Shown here: positions 51,490 to 60,870 of the stretch, piece after piece
Layout of the letters: every line of letters begins with the position of its first letter
Position numbering within the stretch: the first letter of the stretch is position 1
From: JAVBKU01 sp031553875
GTDB lineage: Bacteria; Bacteroidota; Bacteroidia; Bacteroidales; Rikenellaceae
DNA length: 64,000 bases
Reading direction: 5' to 3'
Assembly (NCBI GenBank): GCA_031553875.1
Contig: JAVBKU010000003.1
Span: 75,868 to 139,867 of the forward strand
Made by a program: the position numbers and the translations under genes
Notes under the pieces: model-generated
Databases searched by the model: none
The model's input: only the letters and a program-made list of their open reading frames with translations
Told to the model about the DNA's origin: nothing

Positions 51490-52575
51490 ATGGAAAACAA
51501 CAAATATTGCGTGATAATGGCCGGCGGGATAGGCAGCCGCTTCTGGCCTGTGAGCCGCTCGTCGAGGCCCAAGCAGTTCCTCGATATCCTCGGTACGGGC
51601 AAGAGTTTTATAAGGCAGACTTTCGAGCGTTTCCTACCGATAGTACCCGTCGAGAACTTCCTGATAGCCACCAACGCCAGCTACAAACAGCTGGTAATGG
51701 AACAGATACCCGAGATAGGCGAGCACCAGATACTCTGCGAGCCGGTGGGCCGAAATACCGCTCCGTGTATAGCTTATGCCGCTTTCCGGTTGATGGCCGT
51801 GAACCCTGAATCAACCATGATCGTAACCCCGTCGGACCACCTTATCCTCAACGAGGCCGAGTTTTGCAAGGTGGTGGGCGAATGCGCCGATTTCGTCGAA
51901 GGCCGCAAGGCTCTGATGACTATAGGCATCAAGCCCAGCCGTCCCGATACGGGCTACGGTTATATACAGGTCGGCGGGGCCGACTCGTCGCTTCCCGGAG
52001 GGATATGCAAGGTCAAGACCTTCACCGAAAAGCCCAACCTCGAACTGGCCCAGGTGTTCGTCGACAGCGGCGAATTTTTCTGGAACTCGGGTATATTCAT
52101 CTGGAAGAGCAAAACGGTGATCGAGGAGATGACCGAGCACCTGCCCGAACTGGCGCAACTGTTCGAGTCGATAAAAGACACCTATAATACCGACGCCGAG
52201 GCCGGGGCCATCGACCGCATATATCCCAACAGCCGCAATATTTCGATCGACTTCGGCCTGATGGAGAAATCGAAGGACGTGTTTATCCGTTGCAGCGATT
52301 TCGGCTGGTCGGATATCGGTACGTGGGGCTCGCTCTACCAGTACGCCTCAAAGGACGACAACGGCAATGTTCGCAGCGGCAAGTTCAAGAGCTACGATAC
52401 CAAGAACTGTATCGTCAAGGTGCCCGAAGGTAAGCTGGTGGTGGTCGACGGCATGGATGACTACATCATCGTCGACACCGACGACGTGCTGATGATATGC
52501 CCCAAGGCCAATGAGCAGAATATCAAGCGATTTGTGGATGACGTGCGCTTCGGCGGCGAAGAAGAGTATATTTAA
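51490..52575 (+). CDS. manC: Mannose-1-phosphate guanylyltransferase
   Basis: 361 residues: nucleotidyltransferase domain with the activating loop AGGIGSRFWPVSRSSRPKQF, PSDHLI, FTEKPN and the FWNSGIFIWK segment, plus a short left-handed beta-helix-like end. The phosphomannose isomerase half found in many ManC proteins is absent. Makes GDP-mannose for fucose- or mannose-containing surface glycans. Confidence 0.92.
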   Translation: MENNKYCVIMAGGIGSRFWPVSRSSRPKQFLDILGTGKSFIRQTFERFLPIVPVENFLIATNASYKQLVMEQIPEIGEHQILCEPVGRNTAPCIAYAAFRLMAVNPESTMIVTPSDHLILNEAEFCKVVGECADFVEGRKALMTIGIKPSRPDTGYGYIQVGGADSSLPGGICKVKTFTEKPNLELAQVFVDSGEFFWNSGIFIWKSKTVIEEMTEHLPELAQLFESIKDTYNTDAEAGAIDRIYPNSRNISIDFGLMEKSKDVFIRCSDFGWSDIGTWGSLYQYASKDDNGNVRSGKFKSYDTKNCIVKVPEGKLVVVDGMDDYIIVDTDDVLMICPKANEQNIKRFVDDVRFGGEEEYI

Positions 52576-52616
52576 TTCGGGTTTCCGTAGACTGAATTTA
52601 TTCGCCTTCGGCGGGA

Positions 52617-52770
52617 CCTACTTTTGGCATTGCCCCAAAAGTAGGCAAAAGGTCTAGCCGCGTCTTCCGCCGGGGTCTCTTCCGGGAGGCTTCCCTCGCT
52701 ACACGATAGCTCAGGTGATCTCCCTCACGAGACCTATTTCCGGCAGAAGCCCGAAGCGGCGGATTATTTT
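52617..52770. repeat. Dispersed 154 bp repeat, family 2, copy B
   Basis: Same orientation, length and start/end as copy A (39900-40053), including the CTACTTTTGG/CCAAAAGTAG hairpin and GGTCTAGCCGC. Differences include two single-base indels that cancel in length. Fills most of the 277 bp gap between manC and murF. Confidence 0.88.
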
Positions 52771-52852
52771 TTCTGTTACATATGTTGCTTTGATGATGTA
52801 AATTTATTTTGAACCGCTGAAATTTTGTACGTTAGCCTCAAAATTTAATCAT

Positions 52853-54235
52853 ATGAAATTCGCTTCTACGGAAGATATCTACGCCCTGTTCAGGGAGTGC
52901 GCGGGAGTGACCACCGACAGCCGCAAGGTGTCGCGCGGGGATATGTTCTTTGCCCTGAAGGGCGACAATTTCGACGGCAATAAGTACGCTTCCTCCGCTT
53001 TGGATGCGGGTGCGGTGTGGTGCGTGGTCGACGATCCGTCGGCAGTGATCTCGGAACGGTGCCTGCTGGTGGAGGATGCGCTGTCCTCATTGCAGGACCT
53101 GGCCCGCGAACACCGCAGGGTGTTGGGGATACCCATACTCGCCATTACCGGTTCCAGCGGCAAGACTACGACCAAGGAGCTTGTGAGCAGGGTGTTGTCG
53201 CGCAAATTTAAGGTGTCGGTCACTCAGGGCAATCTAAATAACCATATAGGCGTGCCGCTGACCCTCCTGCGCATGGACGGCGCCACGGAAATAGGCATCG
53301 TGGAGATGGGAGCCAGTCATCAGAAAGAGATAGAACTGCTTTGTTCCATAGCCCGCCCCGACTACGGTCTGATAACCAACATCGGACGCGCCCACCTCGA
53401 AGGTTTCGGCGGTGTGGAGGGTGTCGAGAAGGGCAAGGGCGAGCTATTAGACTATCTCGCAGCCAACGGGGGCATAGCCTTCTATCTGAGTGACAGCGAG
53501 GCGTTGAGGCGTATGGTGGCCGCGCGCACAGCACTGAAATCGACGGCTTACTCGGCTTCGACATTTAAGAATAGAGAAACGGAGCAGGGTCTTAGCTTCG
53601 AGTGGAAGGGCAGGGTGATAAACTCGGCTTTGGTCGGAGATTACAACCTCTACAATATAGCCGCGGCCATTGTCGTGGGCGAACATTTCGGGGTCAACGA
53701 CAGCGATATAGCTATGGCTATCGGCGACTATGTGCCCGACAATAACCGTTCGCAGAGCGTGGAAAGCGGTTCGAACCGCCTTATCCTCGACTACTACAAC
53801 GCCAATCCCTCGAGCATGAGGGCCGCAGTCGAGGCCTTCGCTTCGATGCCCACCAGCCGCGAACGTGTGGCCGTGCTGGGCGATATGCTCGAATTGGGCG
53901 AATACTCTGCCATGGAACACAGAGCTATTCTCAGTCTGCTGAAAGAAAAGGGCGTGAAACGCGCCATGCTCGTAGGCCCGGCATTCGGGGGTGTGAAAGA
54001 CGAGGTGACAGGCGGATCGGGTGTCGCTTTTGTTGGCACGGAGGGCGATGGCGTATCAGCTGGGAACTCGTACGGTAACGGACCTGATACGGAACACGGA
54101 TATATGTTTTTTCCCGATACCGCCGCCTTGGCCGCCTACCTGAAAGATAACCCCCTGTCGCGTTCTCTGGTGCTTATCAAGGGATCGAGAGGCATGCACC
54201 TGGAGGACGCGGTGCCTCTTCTTGCGGGGAAATAA
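52853..54235 (+). CDS. murF: UDP-N-acetylmuramoyl-tripeptide-D-alanyl-D-alanine ligase
   Basis: 460 residues. Mur ligase N-terminal domain (TDSRKVSRGDMFFALKG), ATP-binding P-loop ITGSSGKTTTKE (98-109), the MGASHQKEIE stretch, Asn-rich DYYNANPSSM and a C-terminal ligase domain. Adds D-Ala-D-Ala to the UDP-MurNAc tripeptide. Stands alone here, away from the mur/fts cluster, which is usual in Bacteroidota. Confidence 0.95.
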   Translation: MKFASTEDIYALFRECAGVTTDSRKVSRGDMFFALKGDNFDGNKYASSALDAGAVWCVVDDPSAVISERCLLVEDALSSLQDLAREHRRVLGIPILAITGSSGKTTTKELVSRVLSRKFKVSVTQGNLNNHIGVPLTLLRMDGATEIGIVEMGASHQKEIELLCSIARPDYGLITNIGRAHLEGFGGVEGVEKGKGELLDYLAANGGIAFYLSDSEALRRMVAARTALKSTAYSASTFKNRETEQGLSFEWKGRVINSALVGDYNLYNIAAAIVVGEHFGVNDSDIAMAIGDYVPDNNRSQSVESGSNRLILDYYNANPSSMRAAVEAFASMPTSRERVAVLGDMLELGEYSAMEHRAILSLLKEKGVKRAMLVGPAFGGVKDEVTGGSGVAFVGTEGDGVSAGNSYGNGPDTEHGYMFFPDTAALAAYLKDNPLSRSLVLIKGSRGMHLEDAVPLLAGK

Positions 54236-54275
54236 TTGATGCTGCGGCGTTGTTCACTGAAGGTGTATATAAAAT

Positions 54276-54300
54276 GTGGCCGGCTGCAATAGCCGGCCAC
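54276..54300. terminator. Shared terminator between convergent murF and lipoprotein genes
   Basis: Perfect 10 bp stem GTGGCCGGCT/AGCCGGCCAC with a GCAAT loop, extended by outer TGT/ACA pairing. 40 bp after murF and 25 bp after the opposing gene. Confidence 0.75.
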
Positions 54301-54325
54301 ACCTGTTTGATAGTGCGCCTTGGTG

Positions 54326-54835
54326 TTATTCTTTTCTTAGTGTCGAATATATTTTAAGTAGCTCGTCGAGATTATCGCGCGTACTTGTCGTTCCGAAGAG
54401 GTGGATGTATTCCTCCCAATATTCGCCACCCCTGTTTTTTAGAAGCGTTTCGGCGGAAAAAATTGAATCGCACCTGTATGTGCTCCAATCCCGTGCTTTG
54501 TTTAGTACATTGGATTTAAGAGGTTCCTCTTTAGAGCACTTATAGATAGGATATGAGGGATGGTTACCGAAGTAAATACCTCCGAATATTTTTTTCATAG
54601 CGGTACTGTCGCCGTGCCTGAAGTGGTAGACCACAAAGTCCTCTGCATCCATTATCTCTATTACGAAATCATCCGGCAAAGAGATGTAAAAGCGGCTTTC
54701 GCCGAGCCTCTTCTCGATAAGGCTCATATTATAGATATCCTGACTCGCCACATCCGATCGTTGCGTTCCACCTCCTACGCACGAGGGTAGCAGGACTCCG
54801 GTAAGAATCAATGCCGAGAAGAGTTTCACTTTCAT
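54326..54835 (-). CDS. Small lipoprotein of unknown function
   Basis: 169 residues from MKVKLFSALILTGVLLPSC, a lipoprotein signal with Cys19. The mature part is mixed alpha/beta (RFYISLPDDFVIEIMDAEDFVVYHF...). Not recognised. The frame is open upstream to 55018, but that part overlaps proA antisense-free coding and encodes an Arg/His-rich shadow, so the Met at 54835 is chosen. It starts 14 bp after the proA stop and is probably cotranscribed. Confidence 0.7.
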   Translation of the reverse strand: MKVKLFSALILTGVLLPSCVGGGTQRSDVASQDIYNMSLIEKRLGESRFYISLPDDFVIEIMDAEDFVVYHFRHGDSTAMKKIFGGIYFGNHPSYPIYKCSKEEPLKSNVLNKARDWSTYRCDSIFSAETLLKNRGGEYWEEYIHLFGTTSTRDNLDELLKIYSTLRKE

Positions 54836-54849
54836 ATCGCCTCTGCAGT

Positions 54850-56100
54850 TTAGCTCCTCACCTGTCCGTCGCCGGAGATGATGTACTTGTAGGTGGTAAG
54901 CTCGGGCAGGGCCATGGGGCCGCGGGCGTGGAGCTTTTGGGTGCTGATGCCGATCTCCGCGCCGAAGCCGAACTGTCCGCCGTCGGTAAAGGCGGTCGAC
55001 ACGTTGGTGTAGACGCATGCGGCGTCGACCATCTTATTGTACAGCGCCGAAGCGGTGGAGTCTTCTGTCACGATGGTTTCGCTGTGCTTCGACGAGTGGA
55101 GCGTCACGTGTTCTATGGCCTCCTCCACCGAGCCCACGGTCTTTATCGACATCTTGTAGTCCATAAATTCGATACCGAAATACTCCTCATCCGCGTGCTT
55201 CAACAGCGCGGCGGGGTACTTGCCGTCGAGAGCGGCGTAAGACTCGGGGTCGGCGAATATCTCCACGTTCTTAGTGGCCAGCCTCTCGCACAGGGCGTAG
55301 AGTTCGGCGAGCCTTGCGCGGTGTATTATCACTCCGTCGAGGGCGTTGCACACGCTGACCCTGCGGGTCTTGGCGTTGAAGATTATATCCGCGCCCATGG
55401 CGGTGTTTCCCGTGAGATCGAAATACGTATGGCACACGCCGGCGCCTGTCTCGATAACAGGCACGCGTGCCGTATCCCTGACGAAGTCGATCAGCGAACG
55501 ACTGCCACGGGGAATCACCAGGTCGACATAGCCCACCGCCTCCAGCAGGGCCGCGGTGGCCGAGCGGTCGTTAGGCATGAGGGTCACGATATTCTCGTCC
55601 AGTCCCGCCTTTTTTACCGATTCCTTTATCAGCGACACTATTGCCGCGTTGGAGTCGGCGGCGTCGGAGCCCCCCTTGAGTATGGTGGCATTACCCGACT
55701 TGAGGCACAGGGCGAACACGTCGAAACCTACGTTGGGCCTCGCCTCGTAGATCACGCCGATCACGCCGAAAGGCACGCTCACCTTGGTGATCTTCATGCC
55801 GTTGGGACGCGTCCATTCGCCGAGAGTATGTCCCACGGGCGAGGGGAGGGCGGCTACGCTGCGCAGGTCGGCCGCGATGCCCTTCAGGCGCTCCTCGTTG
55901 AGCATAAGCCTGTCGAGCATGGGGTTCTTGGGGTCCATGCGGGCGAGGTCCTTGGCGTTGGCCTCGATTATCATTTTGCTCTCGCGCTCGGTTCTGTCGG
56001 CCAGGTCCAAGAGGAGGGCGTTAATCTTCTCTTCGCTTACGAGGTTGAGGGTGCGGCTGGCTGCCTGCGCCCCCTTGAATATGGATGTGAGATTGTCCAT
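54850..56100 (-). CDS. proA: Gamma-glutamyl phosphate reductase
   Basis: 416 residues of the aldehyde dehydrogenase superfamily. NADPH-binding region with PFGVIGVIYEARPNVG, the PRGSRSL loop and catalytic Cys in NAKTRRVSVCNALDG. Second step of proline synthesis. In operon proC-proB-proA, but 169 bp separate it from proB, a gap filled by a family-3 repeat. Confidence 0.96.
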   Translation of the reverse strand: MDNLTSIFKGAQAASRTLNLVSEEKINALLLDLADRTERESKMIIEANAKDLARMDPKNPMLDRLMLNEERLKGIAADLRSVAALPSPVGHTLGEWTRPNGMKITKVSVPFGVIGVIYEARPNVGFDVFALCLKSGNATILKGGSDAADSNAAIVSLIKESVKKAGLDENIVTLMPNDRSATAALLEAVGYVDLVIPRGSRSLIDFVRDTARVPVIETGAGVCHTYFDLTGNTAMGADIIFNAKTRRVSVCNALDGVIIHRARLAELYALCERLATKNVEIFADPESYAALDGKYPAALLKHADEEYFGIEFMDYKMSIKTVGSVEEAIEHVTLHSSKHSETIVTEDSTASALYNKMVDAACVYTNVSTAFTDGGQFGFGAEIGISTQKLHARGPMALPELTTYKYIISGDGQVRS

Positions 56101-56145
56101 TGCTGTATGCTTAATGTGAATTTCGCAGTTAAAACAAATATCCTT

Positions 56146-56246
56146 GGCGGTTTGCGGCCAGCGAAGGGAGAAAATAAGCCGTTAGGCGTAATTTACGCTC
56201 CTTCGCCCGGGGTGGCTGCGGACCGTCAGCCTTGCGAGGCAAGGCT
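56146..56246. repeat. Dispersed two-hairpin repeat, family 3, copy 4, inside the pro operon
   Basis: GGTTTGCGGCCAGCGAAGGG pairs imperfectly with CCTTCGCCCGGGGTGGCTGC, around AAAATAAGCCGTTAGGC, followed by a perfect 8 bp hairpin AGCCTTGC/GCAAGGCT (56228-56246). Lies between the proB stop and the proA start, on the transcribed strand's complement. Confidence 0.7.
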
Positions 56247-56269
56247 AAAAAACAGGCTTGGCGACTACT

Positions 56270-57370
56270 TTAAATATCCAGGAACAGGTAGTCGTAGTGG
56301 ATGAGTGGTCGCGCGCCCTTCTTACCTACGAGTGAAGCGGCCTTGGCGCTGTCGTACGACACCTTTCCCATGCCTATCTGCGAGCCGTCGGGGGCGATGA
56401 TGCGGACTATGTCGTCCTTCTCGAATTCGCCTACCACCTCGGTCACGCCCACTGGCAGAAGGCTTGTGGCCTTGATGCCGTCGAGGGCCGCTACCGCACC
56501 CTGGTTGACGTGAATCTCGCCCTTGGCGAAGCCGTCGGAGTGGGCTATCCACCGCTTAACCCCCGATACGCCCTTGGGCGATGGGACGAAACGGGTGCAG
56601 ACGGCATCCGGCCCGCGCGAGAAGAGGCTCGGCAGGATACCGTCTCTCTTGCCATTGGCGATTATCACTTCGATGCCTTCCTGGGCTACCTTGCTGGCTA
56701 TGCGGTACTTGGTGTGCATGCCCCCGCGCCCGAACTGCGAACGCTCGGTGCGGATATAGCCCGAGAGGTCGTCGCCCGCGGCACTGTCCACCTTGCGGAT
56801 CACCTTCGACGAGGGGTCGGAGGGATCGCCGTCGTAGATGCCGTCGATGTTGCTTAGGATTACCAGAGCTTCGGCGTCCATCATCGTGGCTATAAGCCCC
56901 GACATCTCGTCGTTGTCGGTGAACATCAGCTCGGTGACGGATATGGTGTCGTTCTCGTTGACGATGGGTATGACCTTATTCTCAAGCATCGCGGTCATAC
57001 AGTTCTTCTGATTGAGGTAGTGCCTGCGGGTGGCGAAACTCTCCTTGGTCGAGAGTATCTGCCCGCAGTGCATACCGTGCTTGCGGAATAGTTCGTAGTA
57101 GTGGTTGATAAGCTTGGCCTGTCCCACGGCCGAGTAGAGCTGGCGCGCCGACACGTCGTCGAGCTTGCCCACCTTGTCGCGCAACTCGCTGCGCCCCGAA
57201 GCCACCGCCCCGGAGGATACGAGTATCACCTCCACGCCGCTGTCGCGCAACGTGGCCACCTGTTCGACCAGCGAGGCCATACGTTCGGTGTCCAGCGTGC
57301 CGTCGGTGCGGGTGAGGACGTTACTCCCGATCTTTACTACGATCCTTTTGTATATATAATTGCTGCTCAT
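56270..57370 (-). CDS. proB: Glutamate 5-kinase
   Basis: 366 residues: amino-acid-kinase domain (YKRIVVKIGSNVLT, VSSGAVASGR, FTDNDEMSGLIATMMDAEALVILSNIDG) and a C-terminal PUA domain (about 280-360). Phosphorylates glutamate, the first and feedback-regulated step of proline synthesis. 52 bp after proC. Confidence 0.96.
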   Translation of the reverse strand: MSSNYIYKRIVVKIGSNVLTRTDGTLDTERMASLVEQVATLRDSGVEVILVSSGAVASGRSELRDKVGKLDDVSARQLYSAVGQAKLINHYYELFRKHGMHCGQILSTKESFATRRHYLNQKNCMTAMLENKVIPIVNENDTISVTELMFTDNDEMSGLIATMMDAEALVILSNIDGIYDGDPSDPSSKVIRKVDSAAGDDLSGYIRTERSQFGRGGMHTKYRIASKVAQEGIEVIIANGKRDGILPSLFSRGPDAVCTRFVPSPKGVSGVKRWIAHSDGFAKGEIHVNQGAVAALDGIKATSLLPVGVTEVVGEFEKDDIVRIIAPDGSQIGMGKVSYDSAKAASLVGKKGARPLIHYDYLFLDI

Positions 57371-57422
57371 TGTTTTGTCTTTTTGTTGCTTACGCCGGGT
57401 TTGTTCTTAGTCCCGCGGCCGG

Positions 57423-58214
57423 TTACCGGCTCTCTTCCAACCCGCAGAGGACGCTGTGCTCGAAGCCCTCGCGTTTCATCGCTTCGAGGCCTTTGATGGT
57501 GATGCCGCCCTTGGTGGTCACCTTGTCGATCTCCGGCTGCGGGTCGGACCCGTTGGCGTTGAGCAGGGCCAGAGCGCCCTCCATGGTCTTGATCACTATC
57601 TCGCGGGCTTCTTTATGCCCGAAGCCCAGTTTCTCGCCCCCCTGCATCGAGGCGTCGAGGTAGCGCAGGGCGAAGGCTATGCCGCATGAGGCCAGCGAGG
57701 TCCCCGCTGCCATCATATCTTCCTTCACGAGCATAGTCAGTCCCAGCGCGCCGAACAGCGACATCACCTCGTCGGTCTGCGCCTGTGAGGCGTTGGCTCC
57801 GGTTATGAAGGTGACGCTCTTACCCAGCGATATGGCGGTGTTTGGGATAAGCCTGAACACCGCCGGGCGCACGCCTTTGCCATTGGAGAATATATTTTCG
57901 AGGCTTTCGGTGGTGATTCCTGCCACGATAGAGATCACGTACTGTTTTGAGTAATCCATTACGTCCCTCACTCCTGCGGCCACTTCTTCCAGAAGCCACG
58001 GCTTCACGGCGAAGAGTACGACGTCTGCGCCTTTCACCGCCTCGACGTTTTCGGTGGAGTAGTTGACTCCAGGCTGTATGTCGCGCAACTGTCCGAGCCT
58101 CTCCGTGCTGGCGTCGGTGATAACTATATCTGAGGCTTTAATTAAGCCTTTCTCTATCAGCCCGAAGGCTATGGCGCTGCCCATGTTGCCGCCGCCTATG
58201 ATCGTAAGTTTCAT
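57423..58214 (-). CDS. proC: Pyrroline-5-carboxylate reductase
   Basis: 263 residues. NAD(P)-binding IIGGGNMGSAIAFGL at the start, DVVLFAVKPWL, SIVAGITTESL, RLIPNTAISLGKS and the C-terminal dimerisation helices with GGITIKGLEAM. Last step of proline synthesis and first gene of the operon. Confidence 0.95.
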   Translation of the reverse strand: MKLTIIGGGNMGSAIAFGLIEKGLIKASDIVITDASTERLGQLRDIQPGVNYSTENVEAVKGADVVLFAVKPWLLEEVAAGVRDVMDYSKQYVISIVAGITTESLENIFSNGKGVRPAVFRLIPNTAISLGKSVTFITGANASQAQTDEVMSLFGALGLTMLVKEDMMAAGTSLASCGIAFALRYLDASMQGGEKLGFGHKEAREIVIKTMEGALALLNANGSDPQPEIDKVTTKGGITIKGLEAMKREGFEHSVLCGLEESR

Positions 58215-58362
58215 AAAAATCGTGGTTTATCGGCCAAAGTTATAAAAAATATCCCGAGCCCCGTATATAGGCACCGTCTAAATATTCTTCGCGCGCGAGG
58301 ATTCTCGCTTTGGGTTTCGTATTTTGAAAGGAATTTTGCCCTCGCACGGAGAGGTATAATGT

Positions 58363-58370
58363 TATTTTTG
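58363..58370 (+). promoter_or_regulatory. -7 element of the XRE-cupin regulator gene
   Basis: TATTTTTG matches TAnnTTTG; a TTTG lies 24 bp upstream (58335-58338). 42 bp before the chosen start, and inside the longer in-frame ORF, which supports the shorter gene. Confidence 0.5.
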
Positions 58371-58412
58371 TCAACCAAGAATTTTTTAACGGACAAAAAC
58401 AACCCAAACACT

Positions 58413-58985
58413 ATGTCTGAAAGTATAAGCGCCAGGGTGCGCGGCCTGCGCGAAGCCGCGGGGATCTCGATCGAAGAATTAGCCTCGAAGGTGTCAATCG
58501 CCGCCTCGCAGGTCGAAATGATAGAGCAGGGCAAGGTGGCCCCCTCGATAGCTACCCTCGTGCGCATAGCGCGTGCGTTGGGTACCCGCCTGGGTACGAT
58601 CCTTGACGGAGTGGAGTGTTCAGGTCCCGCCGTAACCAAGTGCTCGGAGATCACGCCCACGGTCAACGTATCGTCGAAGGGCGAAGCTTCAAGAGGCAAT
58701 CTCTCGTTCTTCTCGATGGCTCCCAATAAGTTTGACCGCCACATGGAGCCTTTCGTGGTGGAAGTGGAGTATCACGGCGACAAGACGATCGAAAAATCGC
58801 ACCACGAGGGCGAGGAATTCCTCTACGTGCTCGAGGGCGAAGTGGAGGTACAGTATGGCTCCGATGTGTTCCATCTGTCCAAAGGCGACAGCATATATTA
58901 CGACTCGCTCGTTAAGCACTGTGTGTCGAGTATGAAGCCCGGCGAGAAGGCCAAGGTGCTGGCGGTGCTTTATACACCTTTTTAA
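58413..58985 (+). CDS. XRE-family regulator with C-terminal cupin domain
   Basis: 190 residues from MSESISARVRGLREAAG. Helix-turn-helix of the XRE type at about 8-62 (ISIEELASKVSIAASQVEMIEQG) and a cupin_2 domain at about 115-188 (HHEGEEFLYVLEGEVEVQYG). Such proteins sense a small molecule through the cupin and control an adjacent gene; here the acyl-CoA ligase 20 bp downstream is the obvious partner (inference). Confidence 0.85.
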   Translation: MSESISARVRGLREAAGISIEELASKVSIAASQVEMIEQGKVAPSIATLVRIARALGTRLGTILDGVECSGPAVTKCSEITPTVNVSSKGEASRGNLSFFSMAPNKFDRHMEPFVVEVEYHGDKTIEKSHHEGEEFLYVLEGEVEVQYGSDVFHLSKGDSIYYDSLVKHCVSSMKPGEKAKVLAVLYTPF

Positions 58986-59005
58986 CGGTTGGGCTTCGTA
59001 GAAAA

Positions 59006-60667
59006 ATGGAAAATACACACCTTATAGAAGACACTCTAGGCGGCCTGCTCGAGAAGTACGCTAGGGAAACTCCCGACCATCCCTTCATGATCTATTCTGA
59101 TCGTGACCTGCGCCTGTCGTATAAAGATTTCAACAAGAGGGTCGACACGCTGGCCAAGGGCCTGCTCTCGATCGGAGTGAAGAAAGGCGACAAGGTGGGC
59201 GTATGGGCCAAGAACGTGCCCGACTGGCTTACATTCATGTTCGCTTCGGCCAAGATCGGTGCCGTGCTGGTGACGGTCAACACCAACTACAAAAGTTCCG
59301 AGGTGGAGTATATCATGAAGAACGCCGATATACACACCATGTGCCTTGTGAGCGGCTACCGCGACAGCGACTACGTGCAGATCATCAACGAGGTGGTGCC
59401 GGAGCTGGCCGAATGCGAGCGTGGCGAACTTCGCTCGGAGAAACTGCCCGAACTGCGTAACGTGATATACATAGGCCAGGAGAAGCAGCGCGGCATGTAC
59501 AACACCGCCGAGATGCTGATGATGGGCGAATACTATCCCGATGAAGCCCTTGAAGAGGCCAAGAAGGGTATAGACTGTTACCACGAGGTCAACATGCAGT
59601 ACACTTCGGGCACTACCGGATTTCCCAAGGGTGTAATGCTCACCCACCATAATATCCTCAACAACGGCCAGAGTGTCGGCGACCGCATGGAGTATACCTC
59701 TGCCGACAAGGTGCTTACACCCGTGCCCCTGTTCCACTGCTTCGGCTGCGTGTTGGCCCTGTGCGCCGTGATAACACACGGGGCTACGATGGTGATAGTC
59801 GAAGATTTCGATCCGCTGAAAGTGTTGGCCTCCATACATAAGGAACGTTGTACGGCCGTCTATGGCGTGCCGACTATGTTCATCGCCGAGCTCAACCACC
59901 CCATGTTCGATATGTTCGATCTGTCGTCATTGCGTACGGGTATCATGGCTGGTTCGCTGTGCCCGATCGAGACCATGAAGCAGGTGATGGATAAAATGTA
60001 CTGCAAGGATATCATCATAGTTTACGGCCTTACCGAAACATCCCCCGGTATGACCACCACGTGTACTACCGACAGCCCCGAGATCAGGGCTACGACCGTG
60101 GGCCGCGAATTGCCGTTCGTGGATGTGAAGGTCATCGACCCCGAAACAGGCGAGGAGTGTCCCCGCGGCACCCAGGGCGAGCTCTGCTGCAAGGGTTACA
60201 ATATAATGAAGGGCTACTATAAGAACCCCGAAGCCACGGCAGCCATTATGGATGCCAACGGTTACCTCCACTCAGGCGACCTGGGTGTGATGGACGAACA
60301 GGGCTATGTGAAGGTGACGGGCCGCATCAAGGATATGATAATCCGCGGCGGGGAGAACGTGTACCCCAGGGAGGTGGAGAACTTCCTCTTCCAGATACCC
60401 GAAGTGGAGGGCGTGGAGGTGGCGGCCATCGACAGCCCCAAGTACGGCGAGCAGGTGGGCGCCTTCATCAAGCTCAAAAAGGGTATGACCCTCACAGAGG
60501 AGGATGTGACTTTCTTCTGCCGTGGCAAGATAGCACGCTACAAGATACCGAAATATATCTTCTTCGTGGATGGTTTCCCGATGACCGCCAGCGGCAAGAT
60601 ACAGAAATACAGACTGCGCGAAATAGGAGCTCAGTTGCTCAAGGAAAGGGGGGTAGTGGTCGAGTAG
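59006..60667 (+). CDS. AMP-binding acyl-CoA ligase
   Basis: 553 residues of the ANL superfamily. P-loop YTSGTTGFPKGVM (about 197), YGLTETSPGM, the hinge SGDLGVMDEQGYVKVTGRIKD and catalytic K531 in TASGKIQKY are intact. Activates a carboxylic acid (fatty or aromatic) as acyl-AMP then acyl-CoA. Closest in layout to medium/long-chain fatty-acid-CoA ligases of FadD type; substrate not deducible. Shares a transcription unit with the XRE-cupin regulator. Confidence 0.87.
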   Translation: MENTHLIEDTLGGLLEKYARETPDHPFMIYSDRDLRLSYKDFNKRVDTLAKGLLSIGVKKGDKVGVWAKNVPDWLTFMFASAKIGAVLVTVNTNYKSSEVEYIMKNADIHTMCLVSGYRDSDYVQIINEVVPELAECERGELRSEKLPELRNVIYIGQEKQRGMYNTAEMLMMGEYYPDEALEEAKKGIDCYHEVNMQYTSGTTGFPKGVMLTHHNILNNGQSVGDRMEYTSADKVLTPVPLFHCFGCVLALCAVITHGATMVIVEDFDPLKVLASIHKERCTAVYGVPTMFIAELNHPMFDMFDLSSLRTGIMAGSLCPIETMKQVMDKMYCKDIIIVYGLTETSPGMTTTCTTDSPEIRATTVGRELPFVDVKVIDPETGEECPRGTQGELCCKGYNIMKGYYKNPEATAAIMDANGYLHSGDLGVMDEQGYVKVTGRIKDMIIRGGENVYPREVENFLFQIPEVEGVEVAAIDSPKYGEQVGAFIKLKKGMTLTEEDVTFFCRGKIARYKIPKYIFFVDGFPMTASGKIQKYRLREIGAQLLKERGVVVE

Positions 60668-60733
60668 CGACGGGGCCTCCCGACCGTATGCGTTCGGGAA
60701 GCGTCGCGCGTGAAAAGCCTTATCCCCTAACGA

Positions 60734-60777
60734 AAGTTTCGGCGGGAACATTTGTTCCCGCCGAAACTTTTTTTTTT
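60734..60777 (+). terminator. Strong intrinsic terminator after the acyl-CoA ligase
   Basis: 17 bp perfect stem starting AAGTTTCGGCGGGAACA, TT loop, ending in a run of ten T. 66 bp after the stop. Confidence 0.93.
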
Positions 60778-60870
60778 GATGGATTGACACGGTCCCCTCG
60801 CCGCCATGAGGCTGTGTGTTATTGGAAATGAGATTTTTACTGTATAACTTTATAGTCGGAATAAATATTA

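Noticed and set aside
51490..52575. Bifunctional ManC with phosphomannose isomerase
   Set aside because: The protein ends after the nucleotidyltransferase and short C-terminal part; no isomerase motifs follow.
54836..55018. N-terminal extension of the small lipoprotein
   Set aside because: It overlaps proA coding DNA and is Arg/His-rich; the Met at 54835 gives a textbook lipoprotein signal peptide.
54811..56304. 497-codon plus-strand open frame
   Set aside because: Antisense of proA and the family-3 repeat; the real gene has all catalytic motifs.
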